Shown here: positions 25,614 to 34,724 of the stretch, piece after piece
Position numbering within the stretch: position 1 is the stretch's first letter
How the letters are laid out: each line of letters starts with the position of its first letter
Source of the DNA: JABHIE01 sp964584805
GTDB lineage: Bacteria; Planctomycetota; UBA1135
Direction of reading: 5' to 3'
Length of the DNA: 64,000 nucleotides
NCBI GenBank assembly: GCA_964584805.1
Contig: CAZPAY010000010.1
Coordinates: forward strand, 1 to 64,000
Program-made: the position numbers and the translations under genes
Notes under the pieces: model-generated
What the model saw: the letters and a program-made list of their open reading frames with translations, nothing else
Databases searched by the model: none
What the model was told of the DNA's origin: nothing

Positions 25614-26547
25614 GGGCCTTTACCTGTTTTTTGACATTTGAAAAATGTGTTTTCACAGCAAGCGAAAGTTTTGCGGCACCATGAATCGAAAGATATTTAC
25701 GCAATGCGGGCGGCACTGGCGAGCCGCTCCCCAGCGGAACCCGCATGGCCAAGCGCTCTGTCATTTCGGATCTCTGTGTTAAAAAAGCATCGCGAGCCAA
25801 AACTGATGCGGCGGCTACAGCAGAGTGAGCCTCAGCGCGCGGCACTTCGTAAACCTGTACTGTAGGGTCCGTTTTTTCTAGGCGCGCCCGAACAGGGCAC
25901 CGCGGGCTAAAGCGATCTACGATGGCAAAGTTAGCGCCAACCTCTTTTTGTAAATCATGAATGACTTCCGCATGAAGGGCGGTAAGTAATTGATTTACAT
26001 TAGAACCCAGCTTGGCGTGCCGTTGATTGTATTCCTCAGCGGAAAGCACTGCTTCCCTATGCGCGTATTCTCTTCGAATCCAGGTGGCCAGCACTTGAAT
26101 TTTTTTGTCCGCAATTTTTTTGGAGTCTGTTACGCCTGCCTCGCAAAGTAATTTTTCTCCTGCGGAATCCACAAAAACTGCAGCGACACAAATTCCGCCG
26201 AAGGTGTCTCCTTTTCCGGCTTCGTCTGAACCAATTGCCGGAAGTGCAGAAACAAAGTCGTCAGAAGGGGCGACCTCGTTTACCTTTGATTCTTTCTCTT
26301 TCTTTTCCACCGATTGGCTCGAAACGGCGTGAGCCATCAAAAACCGCGGCTCAAACGATTCGGCGCCTTTGCCCTGCACAACTAATTTCCCAGAAAGATA
26401 ACAATTAATCACCATGCCGTCGCCACGAGCTTGAAAGCGAGCGTGGGCCAGGTTACGAAACTCAAATTGACTTTCGTGCAACAACTTCTCTAAACGAATT
26501 GCCTCGCTATCGCCAATTTTCCAAACGTATGTCTTTGGTGGTGTCAT
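25603..26547 (-). CDS. rnhC: Ribonuclease HIII
   Basis: 314 residues. An N-terminal TBP-like substrate-binding domain (about 1-85), a charged linker, then the RNase HII/HIII catalytic domain beginning AIGSDEAGKGD near 109-119, the GKGD (rather than RGP) marking the HIII type; TDSKKI and later VDRFSP and RAEAHSAVAAASVLARD supply the other conserved acidic and His residues. It removes RNA from RNA-DNA hybrids. ATG start overlaps the acyltransferase stop by 4 bp. RNase HIII is less widespread than HI/HII, a mild taxonomic clue. Confidence 0.94.
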   Translation of the reverse strand: MTPPKTYVWKIGDSEAIRLEKLLHESQFEFRNLAHARFQARGDGMVINCYLSGKLVVQGKGAESFEPRFLMAHAVSSQSVEKKEKESKVNEVAPSDDFVSALPAIGSDEAGKGDTFGGICVAAVFVDSAGEKLLCEAGVTDSKKIADKKIQVLATWIRREYAHREAVLSAEEYNQRHAKLGSNVNQLLTALHAEVIHDLQKEVGANFAIVDRFSPRCPVRARLEKTDPTVQVYEVPRAEAHSAVAAASVLARDAFLTQRSEMTERLAMRVPLGSGSPVPPALRKYLSIHGAAKLSLAVKTHFSNVKKQVKALGY

Positions 26548-27266
26548 CGAGCGCCGCCCGCAAGTTCTTGTGCTAACTTTTCGACCGACTGGATTGCATC
26601 AATGCATTTGGCTCTAATTGCCTCGAAGGACTCTGTTGAAGCCAAGTCCGATTTATCAACTTGTATGGGGCTGCCATAAACCACTACAACTTTCGAAAAG
26701 GGTTTCGGGATCATCATGCGGTCCCAGGATTTTGCCCTCCACGCACGACTTGCTCCATATCCGTTCGGCAAAAGCGGGCGCTCAATTGCGACCGACAACT
26801 TAAGTGCTCCTGCCGCAAAGGAATGCCGTGGGCCACGAGGGCCGTCTGGGGTAAGCGCATAGCCAAATGGGCTGCGCTTCATTTCCACCATTTCGCGCAA
26901 GGCTTCCCGGCCACCTTTGCTTGATGAACCCCTTACCGTTTCTAGGCCAAGCTTTTTTGTAATGCGGGCAATCACCTCACCGTCATGGTGGCGACTGATT
27001 AATGCTCGCACTGGCTGGCCGCGATGGACAAGCAAAGAGGTGGGTACATGCTCATGCCAAACGACCCAAATTGGGCCGCCCGCAGAAGTCTGTGCCGCTT
27101 GACGGTTTTCAATCGCAACAATCTCAACGCGCCATGTTTTTGCAAGCAATCGCAACAATGTCGTCCCTAGCCACTCTGCCAGAAATTGAATAAACCTACG
27201 GCGCATCCGTTTGCGAAAAGATGGCGCTGGCCGAATGTTTTCTGGAACAGAAGTGGGTTGAGTCAA
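26544..27266 (-). CDS. DUF374 lysophospholipid acyltransferase family protein
   Basis: 240 residues from a TTG start. An amphipathic/hydrophobic N-terminal helix is followed by WVVWHEHVPTSLL (about 67-79), LISRHHDGEVIA, RGSSSKGG near 113-120 and TPDGPRGPRH near 139-148, which together are the DUF374 signature of membrane-associated acyltransferases related to lipid A/lyso-lipid acylation. A role in envelope lipid modification is expected, but the acceptor is unknown. It lies 12 bp downstream of the peptidase gene on the same strand. Confidence 0.88.
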   Translation of the reverse strand: MTQPTSVPENIRPAPSFRKRMRRRFIQFLAEWLGTTLLRLLAKTWRVEIVAIENRQAAQTSAGGPIWVVWHEHVPTSLLVHRGQPVRALISRHHDGEVIARITKKLGLETVRGSSSKGGREALREMVEMKRSPFGYALTPDGPRGPRHSFAAGALKLSVAIERPLLPNGYGASRAWRAKSWDRMMIPKPFSKVVVVYGSPIQVDKSDLASTESFEAIRAKCIDAIQSVEKLAQELAGGAR

Positions 27267-27278
27267 GGCAAGAGCAGT

Positions 27279-28241
27279 TTAGTGTGACGAGCTTGGCTTA
27301 TCTTCGCGAAATGTAACCTCGGAGGCAAGTTCCTCTATTGCTGCTTCTGCTTTGCGCGCACACTCCTCTTCGGAGTACCACTTTGCTTCCATTTCAAGTC
27401 GCTTCTTGCGGCGAGCGCGGCGCACAAATGGATACCCCACGAGTAAACCTAGTGCCATCCAGAGAAAAATTCGAGGCTCGCTGTCCCCAAGCATGGAGTG
27501 AAATGACGAGAGTTCTTTTCGCAAATCGGCCTCGTGAGTAACGACGGACAGACTGGTTAAATTGATGAGTGCTTCGTCAATCGTGGCCCCTTGCCCCATC
27601 GCCCGCAACACTCGTGCAGGAAAATCGCGGCCGTATCGACGAATCAATCGTGAAACCAACCGATAGCCCAAGGCATATCCTTCAGCCGCGCCGGCAGCTT
27701 CAGCGCCAAACGACTTCCGATACTTGGAAAGTGGTGCCAAATCGCCAGTAAAAGACAGCCAGGAAATAGAAACGCCCACGCGCTTCAGAAGAATGTCTTC
27801 AGCAAAAAATTGCGCGACACCCTCATGGAACCAAGCCGGAATTCGAGTGTAAGTTTCGTAACCCAGACCGCTCATGGCATAGTGGGCCATCTCGTGCCGA
27901 AGTGTGTTACGCAGCTGAGCTTGGCCGGCTGCCTCATTTACCGCAAACAAAATGCGAGATTGCGCGGGAAGGGTCACGGCAGCGTACCAATCAGGGACAG
28001 AGGCTCGCCCCATCGCGCGGGCCAAATCTTCACGGCGAGGGACCCATTCAAGATGGCCTTTTTTTGCCTGCGGGGGAAGCTCAAGCCATGCGATGGCCTC
28101 TTGGTAATCCCTGTCGGCTAAAGCCACAAGTGGGGTCACTCGCGGCAATAAACCTTCGGGTGTGTGCCAAGAAAAGAACTCTGTTTCTCCAGCAACAGAC
28201 TGCCCCAAAGCAATACATAACGGAAGAAGAAAAAGAAACAA
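27279..28241 (-). CDS. Membrane-anchored peptidase MA-like metallopeptidase (gluzincin)
   Basis: 320 residues. Hydrophobic signal segment at the N-terminus (without basic residues), zinc motif RHEMAHYAM near 114-122 and the second-ligand motif IPAWFHEGVAQFF near 133-145, then a helical region and a C-terminal transmembrane helix (about 255-272) with a basic, cytoplasmic tail. So the catalytic part should face the periplasm. The start is TTG, exactly 6 nt after the TAG stop of the preceding lipoprotein gene, with no other candidate: a clear reinitiation arrangement. A second and a third (broken) member of this gluzincin type occur near 56-57 kb. Confidence 0.82.
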   Translation of the reverse strand: MFLFLLPLCIALGQSVAGETEFFSWHTPEGLLPRVTPLVALADRDYQEAIAWLELPPQAKKGHLEWVPRREDLARAMGRASVPDWYAAVTLPAQSRILFAVNEAAGQAQLRNTLRHEMAHYAMSGLGYETYTRIPAWFHEGVAQFFAEDILLKRVGVSISWLSFTGDLAPLSKYRKSFGAEAAGAAEGYALGYRLVSRLIRRYGRDFPARVLRAMGQGATIDEALINLTSLSVVTHEADLRKELSSFHSMLGDSEPRIFLWMALGLLVGYPFVRRARRKKRLEMEAKWYSEEECARKAEAAIEELASEVTFREDKPSSSH

Positions 28242-28247
28242 AGCCGA

Positions 28248-30065
28248 CTAAAACTCTAATTCGCTATCACTATCTAATGGGTTGAAAAGTGGAAACGGCT
28301 CACCCGTCGATTGCTCAACAAGTTTGATTCCAAGGGGGCCTGCGTTTATTAAAAACCCCGCAATCAGGGCGAGATCGGCAATTGCAAAGTTACTTTGATA
28401 ATTCAGCCACAGCCGGTCTTCATCAAAAACCATAAGGGTGTGCGCGGGTTGCAATTCTTTTGCCAAGAGGCTCAGGTTGGGGATCTTCTCTAAATCAAAC
28501 GGTAAATCTCTCAGTAAGGCCGAGCCACCATCTTGGCCAGATGCTGCCATAGAAAGTGCGCCTACACCCATTTGCGCCAGACTCATCGCTTGCTCAATTT
28601 GAGGTCGCCAATTTTCCCAAAGTGCAAAATTCGAGTCGCGCGGAATGGATGTAAAAAACTGACTCGCATCGTCTACATTTAGGATGTTGTCCGCAAGTGG
28701 CCGAATCGGCTTACGCAACGCCGCCTTAATGGAAGGCACGTCCCATCCAAAAATTAGCCATCCGTCCGGATGGAGGGCCAAGGTTGGCTCAAGGGTGATT
28801 GGCAGGCTACCCAGGCTGGGCAATGACCCGCCCAACCCCTGGTAAGTAAAATAGGGCGACCCCGCTTTATCTACCATTTTGCCGCTTTCATCCTTCACGC
28901 GCAATTTCATCCGTTTACCCCGAATAAAGGCCTTTCCTGTCGTTTGGTCAATATTATTCGGGTCGTTTAAAACGAGGCGCATTCCTTTTTCAAACTCTGT
29001 TTGGAAAACATCCATGTTTGAAACCTCAAAGGCAAAGTAACCGCTCGGCATCAAGCCCTTTGTGCGCGACCAGCCCCAATATTGGCTACCGAGCCCAGCA
29101 AACAAAACTTCTAAATCCAAATCTGTTTCTTCGGGCAACTTGCCCAAGACATACTCCTGGAAAACGCCTGATAAGTCAAAGTCCCCCACCAAGGCCACAT
29201 CTGATTTTTCTGGGATGTATTTCAATAATTCGGGATTGAATTTCCCGAAGTATTTAACCCATGTAGGGGAAGCGCCCTCTTTGTAGCGTAAGGACAAATC
29301 TGCCACACTGGAGCCTTTATCGTTCCAGCCTGAAAAGATGTAGAGGCTGTCTAGCGCCGAGAAGCTTCCTCCTACTTGCTCCATCCCGCTTGCTCGTCGC
29401 GAGGCCAACGCCGAGGCGTTTGCCCAAACGATGACAGGCGCGCCCGATTGTTGGCTTAAGCGCCAGTCCGCGCGAAAACATTTGAGGCTCGACAATGGCT
29501 CTAACAATTCACCTGATTCGCCAATGACAATCTCCACACGATTGTCAATCAATTGAACCCCAATGTTATCTCCAAGTTCACCTCGCGCTTCTATTTTGGA
29601 AACGAAATCAAAGAATAGGGATGCCTTTTCTTTTGAGATCAGTGTCCATTCAATAAAACTATGAGGCTGTGGAGAATCTACATGGGCGAAGCAAATATTT
29701 TCGTAAGCTCCCCAGTCCAACAAAGATGGGTCGAGTGCGAGCTCGCTTGACTTGTCTTTGAGCGCCATCCACAGTTCCCCGCACTCAACTTCGGCGGTGG
29801 CGAAAAAGTCGCGCAACTCTGGGTGCCCCCAAGTGCGCCCGAGGCAGCTTTGTGAACCAAGCGACTGAATTTCAGAAAAGTCAGAAACTGAAACAAGCAA
29901 AAGGGTCTCTGCTGGCAAACGGTCTACTAGTGGAGGAAAAACGAGTGGGGCCTCTACTGCTACTTTTGGCTCTATCTCAACTTTCGATTTCTGTGTTTGC
30001 TCATATTCAGCGGAACAGGCAAAAACTGAAAAGAGAAGGGCGCTGCTTAAAAGGAATGATTTCAT
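28248..30065 (-). CDS. Large hypothetical lipoprotein
   Basis: 605 residues from the ATG before KSFLLSSALLFSVFAC, a good lipoprotein signal with Cys near residue 17. The mature protein opens with a Lys/Glu/Val-rich linker and continues with a segment of the type PAETLLLVSVSD, reminiscent of DUF3352-like periplasmic proteins; no catalytic motif is seen. It ends in an acidic tail closing with Glu-Leu-Glu-Phe. Coupled to the downstream peptidase, suggesting joint action in the envelope. A longer reading frame from 30107 exists but adds nothing signal-like. Confidence 0.7.
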   Translation of the reverse strand: MKSFLLSSALLFSVFACSAEYEQTQKSKVEIEPKVAVEAPLVFPPLVDRLPAETLLLVSVSDFSEIQSLGSQSCLGRTWGHPELRDFFATAEVECGELWMALKDKSSELALDPSLLDWGAYENICFAHVDSPQPHSFIEWTLISKEKASLFFDFVSKIEARGELGDNIGVQLIDNRVEIVIGESGELLEPLSSLKCFRADWRLSQQSGAPVIVWANASALASRRASGMEQVGGSFSALDSLYIFSGWNDKGSSVADLSLRYKEGASPTWVKYFGKFNPELLKYIPEKSDVALVGDFDLSGVFQEYVLGKLPEETDLDLEVLFAGLGSQYWGWSRTKGLMPSGYFAFEVSNMDVFQTEFEKGMRLVLNDPNNIDQTTGKAFIRGKRMKLRVKDESGKMVDKAGSPYFTYQGLGGSLPSLGSLPITLEPTLALHPDGWLIFGWDVPSIKAALRKPIRPLADNILNVDDASQFFTSIPRDSNFALWENWRPQIEQAMSLAQMGVGALSMAASGQDGGSALLRDLPFDLEKIPNLSLLAKELQPAHTLMVFDEDRLWLNYQSNFAIADLALIAGFLINAGPLGIKLVEQSTGEPFPLFNPLDSDSELEF

Positions 30066-30178
30066 GGTTTCTTGGGTGTATTCCGAAACATACTCTACGA
30101 ACACCAATCAAAAGTTTGAGGGATTTTTGGCGGCAGGATAAACTCATTAGTCGGGGCGCTGAACGCCCCCTGTAAATT

Positions 30179-30577
30179 GTGCGCTACATCCGCCCCTCCC
30201 TTTTCTTCGCCTTGCTGTTTTTGGCGCTCGCCGCCTGCCAAGGTCCGCAAACGCTATCCGGCGCTGCCGCAATTGCGCTTCAAGATGTGCCCACGCCCTC
30301 AGGCTTTTCCCTCTCGGCAAAGCACCCTCGGCCGCATTTCGTCGTCGCTGGCCATGAGTACCGAGCGGGCACCGCTCACCTTTGGGGGCCCGGCAATCAC
30401 GAGTCAATCACCACCTATATGCACCAAGCGCTGCCCGACTTTGGCTGGCAGCTCAGCAACGACATTTGGGCAAAAGACAGCGCTCGACTTTCGTTCTCCG
30501 TAACCACTGCCCCACAGGGCGCTTACAACTCAACCGAGCGGGCCACTCTCGCCATCAAGCTCTGGTCCGCACGCTAA
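30179..30577 (+). CDS. Small hypothetical lipoprotein
   Basis: 132 residues from GTG. Signal peptide with lipobox LALAAC (Cys20), then a compact beta-rich domain of about 100 residues without a recognised family; a stretch GHEYRAGTAHLWGPGN near 57-72 stands out. It ends 2 bp before the next gene, with which it shares orientation, so the two form a small envelope operon. Confidence 0.65.
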   Translation: MRYIRPSLFFALLFLALAACQGPQTLSGAAAIALQDVPTPSGFSLSAKHPRPHFVVAGHEYRAGTAHLWGPGNHESITTYMHQALPDFGWQLSNDIWAKDSARLSFSVTTAPQGAYNSTERATLAIKLWSAR

Positions 30578-30579
30578 TC

Positions 30580-31479
30580 ATGACAACTCACACAACCGAA
30601 ATCCCGGGCGGCTCTTTAACCGAGTGGTTCAACAAAAACCGCATGACCCTCGTGGTCTTCGCCGCCGTAATCCTTGGCCTTGGTCTCTACAAGCGCTTTG
30701 TGCCACAGATGCAGCGCGATGCACGGATGGCCTCCTGGGAAGCTCTTATGGAGCTAAGGTCCTCGGGGCTAACCGCTTTTGAGGCCGACCAACTGCCAGA
30801 AACGCTAAGTCGCGCCAAGCTAGACACGACCACCTTCCCATGGTTGGCCGCGATGGCTGCCCACTCGGCGCTGCAAACGCAAGACACTGATGCCTACGCC
30901 ATCCTGCTCCCCGAGCTAAACGCACTCAGCGAGAGCCACGCTGGAATCAGCGTCAATGGCGAAAACCTTTTCGCACTCCTCTCGAGCCGCATGGGAGACT
31001 CAGCTCCAAATGCAGCGGCCAACGCCACCCCTAGCGGAACAAAAATCGGCATCACCTTAACCGACTCAGCAGGCGACACTTACGCGCTTTCGTACGGACT
31101 CTACGAGGCCGTTGCTCCAGCCGCCTGCGCCCAGCTACTTGGCGCTATCGAAACGGGCGCTTTAATGGATCGTGAGCTTTCCCCTGCAGGCGCAAACACC
31201 TTCAAGGCCGGTGGGCTTGGCGAAGCAGACGCAGAGCCGCTTCCCCTAGAGCGCCAATTTGGCTGGTTTCACGAAGTAGGCACCCTCGCGACCACGCCCG
31301 ACTTTAAGGCTGGCGGCGGCATGCAGTCCGGAAGCGAGTTCCTCTTGCTTTTTGAAAACGCCTACCACCAAGACGGTCGCTCAAGCGTTTTTGGAAAACT
31401 GCTCAATAGCGACATCCTGGAAAGGCTAGGCAATCGCCCCGAAGGTAGCCTTACAATAACCGACGCCTCTATTCAGTAA
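30580..31479 (+). CDS. Membrane-anchored protein with degenerate cyclophilin-like domain
   Basis: 299 residues from ATG. One transmembrane helix near 23-40 and a helical linker precede a C-terminal domain (about 145-295) that follows the cyclophilin plan: a strand pair, GTLATT near 231-236, SGSEFLLLF replacing the usual NGSQFFI, and HQDGRSSVFGKLL matching the LDGKHTVFGKV segment. The active-site FHR is not preserved. So this is probably a non-catalytic or weak peptidyl-prolyl isomerase relative in the periplasm. Reading frames extending upstream through the lipoprotein gene are not credible. Confidence 0.6.
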   Translation: MTTHTTEIPGGSLTEWFNKNRMTLVVFAAVILGLGLYKRFVPQMQRDARMASWEALMELRSSGLTAFEADQLPETLSRAKLDTTTFPWLAAMAAHSALQTQDTDAYAILLPELNALSESHAGISVNGENLFALLSSRMGDSAPNAAANATPSGTKIGITLTDSAGDTYALSYGLYEAVAPAACAQLLGAIETGALMDRELSPAGANTFKAGGLGEADAEPLPLERQFGWFHEVGTLATTPDFKAGGGMQSGSEFLLLFENAYHQDGRSSVFGKLLNSDILERLGNRPEGSLTITDASIQ

Positions 31480-31512
31480 CGCTACGCGGCAAAGAAGCGG
31501 CAGGCAAGAAGC

Positions 31513-32409
31513 CTAGCCCTCCATCAATTCACGGGACTCGTCTTCGCTCACGCCCAGCTGAGTGGAAAGACGATCCAGCGCCTCGAGGTCCTGGAAATGC
31601 AAAACGAGACGGCCGCCCCCTCGCGCCAACAACCGCACTTCGCTTTTCAGCCCAAGCTTACGCGTAATGCGCTCTTGGAGGTCAGCCACCCAGGCTGGCT
31701 TCCGCGGCCGAGCCTGCCTCGGCGTGACGGCGCCAACTTTATCCGCACTCACGCAGAGCGCTTCTGTCGCGCGGACAGACAGCCCATCGGACAGAATTTT
31801 TTCGTAGGTGCTTTGCTGCAAGGTGCTTCCATTGAGCCGCAAAAGGGCCCTGGCGTGCCCGGCGCTGATTGTTTCACGTGAAACAGCGGCCTGCAGCTCG
31901 GTTGGCAGCTCCAGTAGGCGGACTAGGTTTGCCACGGTAGAGCGCTCCATCCCCAGCCTCTCTGCAATCTGTCCCTGCGTCATTCCGTGTTCGCCGAGTA
32001 GTTTTTGGCACGCCTTTGCCTTTTCAATTGCATCTAAGTCTTCTCGTTGGATGTTCTCAATCAGGGCCAGCTCGAACCTTTCGGCGGCGGAGGTTGGCTT
32101 GGGTCGCAGCAATACAGGAATCTGCTTCATTCCCGCTAACTGTGCTGCGCGCCAGCGGCGCTCGCCTGCAAGGATCTCGTACTGGCCCTCCCCCAGTTCT
32201 GTTACGACTATAGGCTGCATCATCCCATGCCGCCGCAGGCTCTCAGACAGCTTGGCCACGCCGCGCTCTAAATCCTTGCGCGGCTGCTGCGAGCTTGCGG
32301 ATAGCGCATCGGGAGAAATCCAAAGTGGTCCTCCGCCCTCTTGGGCGTCGACAGCATGCCGATGGTCGAGAAGGGAAGAAAGTCCTTTTCCTAGTTTCTT
32401 TGAAGCCAT
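31513..32409 (-). CDS. parB: Chromosome partitioning protein ParB
   Basis: 298 residues from ATG 32409 (MASKKLGKGLSSLL is the typical ParB opening, the ParA-stimulating peptide). The CTPase/ParB box follows: GEGQYEILAGERRWRAAQLAG near 87-107, then LALIENIQREDLD near 128-140, a helix-turn-helix around TQGQIAERLGMERSTVANLVRLL, and a C-terminal dimerisation domain. It loads on parS and spreads as a CTP-dependent clamp to segregate the origin. An exact parS lies inside the gene. parA is not adjacent but about 7 kb away on the opposite strand, an unusual split. Confidence 0.96.
   Translation of the reverse strand: MASKKLGKGLSSLLDHRHAVDAQEGGGPLWISPDALSASSQQPRKDLERGVAKLSESLRRHGMMQPIVVTELGEGQYEILAGERRWRAAQLAGMKQIPVLLRPKPTSAAERFELALIENIQREDLDAIEKAKACQKLLGEHGMTQGQIAERLGMERSTVANLVRLLELPTELQAAVSRETISAGHARALLRLNGSTLQQSTYEKILSDGLSVRATEALCVSADKVGAVTPRQARPRKPAWVADLQERITRKLGLKSEVRLLARGGGRLVLHFQDLEALDRLSTQLGVSEDESRELMEG
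31870..31885. promoter_or_regulatory. parS centromere site
   Basis: The 16-bp palindrome TGTTTCACGTGAAACA is an exact match to the consensus parS. It lies within parB, over codons for SRET, the same trick as in Bacillus spo0J. It is about 11 kb from the candidate oriC. No second exact copy was found in the window. Confidence 0.97.
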
Positions 32410-32412
32410 GAT

Positions 32413-32432
32413 TTCGGGTTTGGTTCGGGTTT
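32413..32432. repeat. Short tandem repeat in parB leader
   Basis: TTCGGGTTT occurs twice, at 32413 and 32424, starts 11 bp apart, just upstream of the parB ATG and before the divergent phosphoesterase gene. The one-turn spacing would suit a regulator that binds in tandem; it may also be chance. Confidence 0.3.
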
Positions 32433-32489
32433 TCGAGAGCCTATAGTGATAAGCGTAACGAAAACACCCTCGACACCTCAACTGCAAGA

Positions 32490-33221
32490 ATGACAAAAAT
32501 TGGCATATTGGGAGATCTGCACTCAAACCTCTCCGCTTTAGAGGCTGTTTTGACCCTGCTAGAGCTGGAAGGCGTTGACGAATACTATTGCGTCGGTGAT
32601 GTTGTCGGTTATGGCCCCCGCCCAAACGAGGTCATCGACTTGCTCCTTGACCACGATGTGCGCTGCGTTGCGGGTAACCATGACTGGGCCTTGCTTGGGC
32701 GCATTGATTCGCGGCATTTCAATCCATACGCGCGGCAAGCAATCGAATGGACGGTCAAGAATATCTCAGCAAAACACCGGGCCTGGCTTAGCGAGCTTCC
32801 CCTTCGCATTGACCAGCCGGCCTTTTCTGTTTTCCATGGGGCTCTGCCGCATCCAGAAGAGTTTGCCTATCTTCAGTCCGAGGTTGTGGCCCGCAATACT
32901 TTCATGGATTTTGAAGGTAGGGTTGGCTTTTGCGGGCACACCCATGTTCCGCTGACCTATTTATTGAATCCCGAAGGGCGGCTAGATGTTCACTTTCAAA
33001 CCGACTGGGTGCTGCCTCTGGGTTCAAGGGCTGTTGTCAATGTGGGCAGTGTTGGGCAACCCCGCGACGAAATTGCTGACGCCCCAGCCTTGGTCTTTGA
33101 GCCCGAACTAAGCATGCTTCGGCTCCTTCGCACTCCCTACAACATTCCCGCTGAGCGTAAATTGATACGCAGGGCTGGTTTACCTAGCATTCTTGGCGAC
33201 CGCCTCGAATCTGGCATTTAG
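32490..33221 (+). CDS. Calcineurin-like metallophosphoesterase
   Basis: 243 residues with the full metal-binding set: GDLHSN (8-13), GDVVGYG (37-43), GNHDW (62-66), a central FHGA and GHTHVP near 150-155. Closest in layout to the YfcE/MPP family, members of which hydrolyse phosphodiesters or cyclic nucleotides, or dephosphorylate proteins; the substrate is open. Its stop overlaps by 4 bp the stop of the convergent HPr-fusion gene. It diverges from parB. Confidence 0.87.
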   Translation: MTKIGILGDLHSNLSALEAVLTLLELEGVDEYYCVGDVVGYGPRPNEVIDLLLDHDVRCVAGNHDWALLGRIDSRHFNPYARQAIEWTVKNISAKHRAWLSELPLRIDQPAFSVFHGALPHPEEFAYLQSEVVARNTFMDFEGRVGFCGHTHVPLTYLLNPEGRLDVHFQTDWVLPLGSRAVVNVGSVGQPRDEIADAPALVFEPELSMLRLLRTPYNIPAERKLIRRAGLPSILGDRLESGI

Positions 33222-34543
33222 GCCAGATAGGGCAGCGCAGCCAACAGCCCCTCAAGGCCTTCTTCGCCAAGGTCGTTTTCAAACAAAACCTTCAGGTCGT
33301 TGAGGGGCTGAGAGTCGCCGGAAAACTGTACCTCTTTGCTGGAGGGGTTTGACCCGGCCAGCACCAGTAAGGCCATAATGCTGAAAGCGTTTGCTGTTTG
33401 GCCGTTAACCTGCATCTCGACCGGCGTGCCGTGGTGAGAGACAACCTTGACGATGAGTGAAATGGGCCGAGCGTGCAATGTAACCCCTTGGGGCAGGGGC
33501 AGGGTGACTACGCCCTGGCTGGTGAGCTGCGCGAGCAAACGATCGGCGATGGGTTCGGCGGCATGAAGGCTTTGGTAAGCCATTACTACACCGCTGTTTA
33601 CAATGATTTCAGTTAGGGCGTTTTGTCCAATAAAGCGCTCGAACAGTGCCTTGGATTCGCCTCGCCGTTCAAGAATATCGTGCCTTTCGAAAAGATGGGT
33701 TAGGCCGGTCACCGCTTCAAGCAAATGGAAGGCGCTGCTTAGTGCGGCCCGTAGTTTGCTAAAGCCCTCATAATCGGCCTCCTCCGCGCTCCCGGCAAGA
33801 ACGGAGTCGTAAAAGCTCTGTAAATTATGTGCTCGCGCCTCGAATTTACGCGCAACGGACTCTTGCCCTACCGTGCTCAAAAATTCGCATTGCTCGCTAG
33901 GGGACGAAATGGGCCGAGTTGCACGATTGCCCCATTTACGCAAAAAACGCAAATACTGCCCCACAAATCGAGTTGCGCGCGAAGCGCTACTATCTGCTTG
34001 GGCGCGACCTTCGGCGCGATCTCTCTCTAAAACCAGCCGGGGGCCTTCAGCCGTCAAGCCCTCAACGCGAAGAACGCTGGTTGGCCAAGCAAGGCTGGCA
34101 GCTATCCACTCTTCCCTAAACCCTTGCGAACAAGAGAGTAGCATATCACCAAGCGCAAGCGCTGCGGTGCGTACAGCTGGCGCAAGAGTGTCTTCCGACC
34201 ACGCTGGGTCAGCGCTTTCATAAGAAGGCAACCGCGAGTGCAAATGCACATATCCGCCCATAGCATGACTCAGCCAGCGCAGAAAGGCTGTCAGCTCACG
34301 AAGCTTAAAAAAGCTCTTATTCTCGCGAGCGCCGTAGTCGTCCATGAACTGCTCGAGCTCAAAAGAAGCCCGGCTCACATGCTCGAGCTGTCGCTGCGAC
34401 CACTCTTCTGGGGCCGACTCCATGATTCCGTTTAGCAGTGGGATTAAATCCGACCCTTGAGGAATCAGTCTGCCGCGAAAATCATCCTCGGAAAGCACCC
34501 TCACGCGAGGGGTTGAGGATGAGGACCAGGGAGAAGCATTCAT
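33218..34543 (-). CDS. Large protein with C-terminal HPr-like phosphocarrier domain
   Basis: 441 residues from ATG 34543. The first 340 or so residues are largely helical, cytoplasmic-looking and not recognised. The last 90 form an HPr-like domain: VTLHARPISLIV with the phosphorylatable His at about 357, and NAFSIMALLVLA with Ser at about 388. The spacing of 31 equals that between His15 and Ser46 of HPr, the sites for Enzyme I and HPr kinase. So it may be a regulatory phosphocarrier domain tied to an unknown helical module. No ptsI, hprK or PTS permease is in the window. A TTG-started form from 34579 is possible. Confidence 0.75.
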   Translation of the reverse strand: MNASPWSSSSTPRVRVLSEDDFRGRLIPQGSDLIPLLNGIMESAPEEWSQRQLEHVSRASFELEQFMDDYGARENKSFFKLRELTAFLRWLSHAMGGYVHLHSRLPSYESADPAWSEDTLAPAVRTAALALGDMLLSCSQGFREEWIAASLAWPTSVLRVEGLTAEGPRLVLERDRAEGRAQADSSASRATRFVGQYLRFLRKWGNRATRPISSPSEQCEFLSTVGQESVARKFEARAHNLQSFYDSVLAGSAEEADYEGFSKLRAALSSAFHLLEAVTGLTHLFERHDILERRGESKALFERFIGQNALTEIIVNSGVVMAYQSLHAAEPIADRLLAQLTSQGVVTLPLPQGVTLHARPISLIVKVVSHHGTPVEMQVNGQTANAFSIMALLVLAGSNPSSKEVQFSGDSQPLNDLKVLFENDLGEEGLEGLLAALPYLA

Positions 34544-34724
34544 GAAGTGAATTATCGTTAAAAGGACAACTTTCCTCAATTCTAACGACTTTTGGCCGCA
34601 CCGCTAGGAGAAAAGGGTTTAGCAATTTTCTAGAAACCCAGTGGAAGCACTCAAGTAATCAGGCTTTAGGGCCGAAAAGGGCATAAGGACAGATTCCCTT
34701 CACCCCTAAAACGAGGCTAAAACC

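Noticed and set aside
32410..32625. Longer ParB with a 72-residue N-terminal extension
   Set aside because: The extension is low-quality sequence across the parB promoter and the divergent gene start, while ATG 32409 begins the conserved ParB N-terminus.
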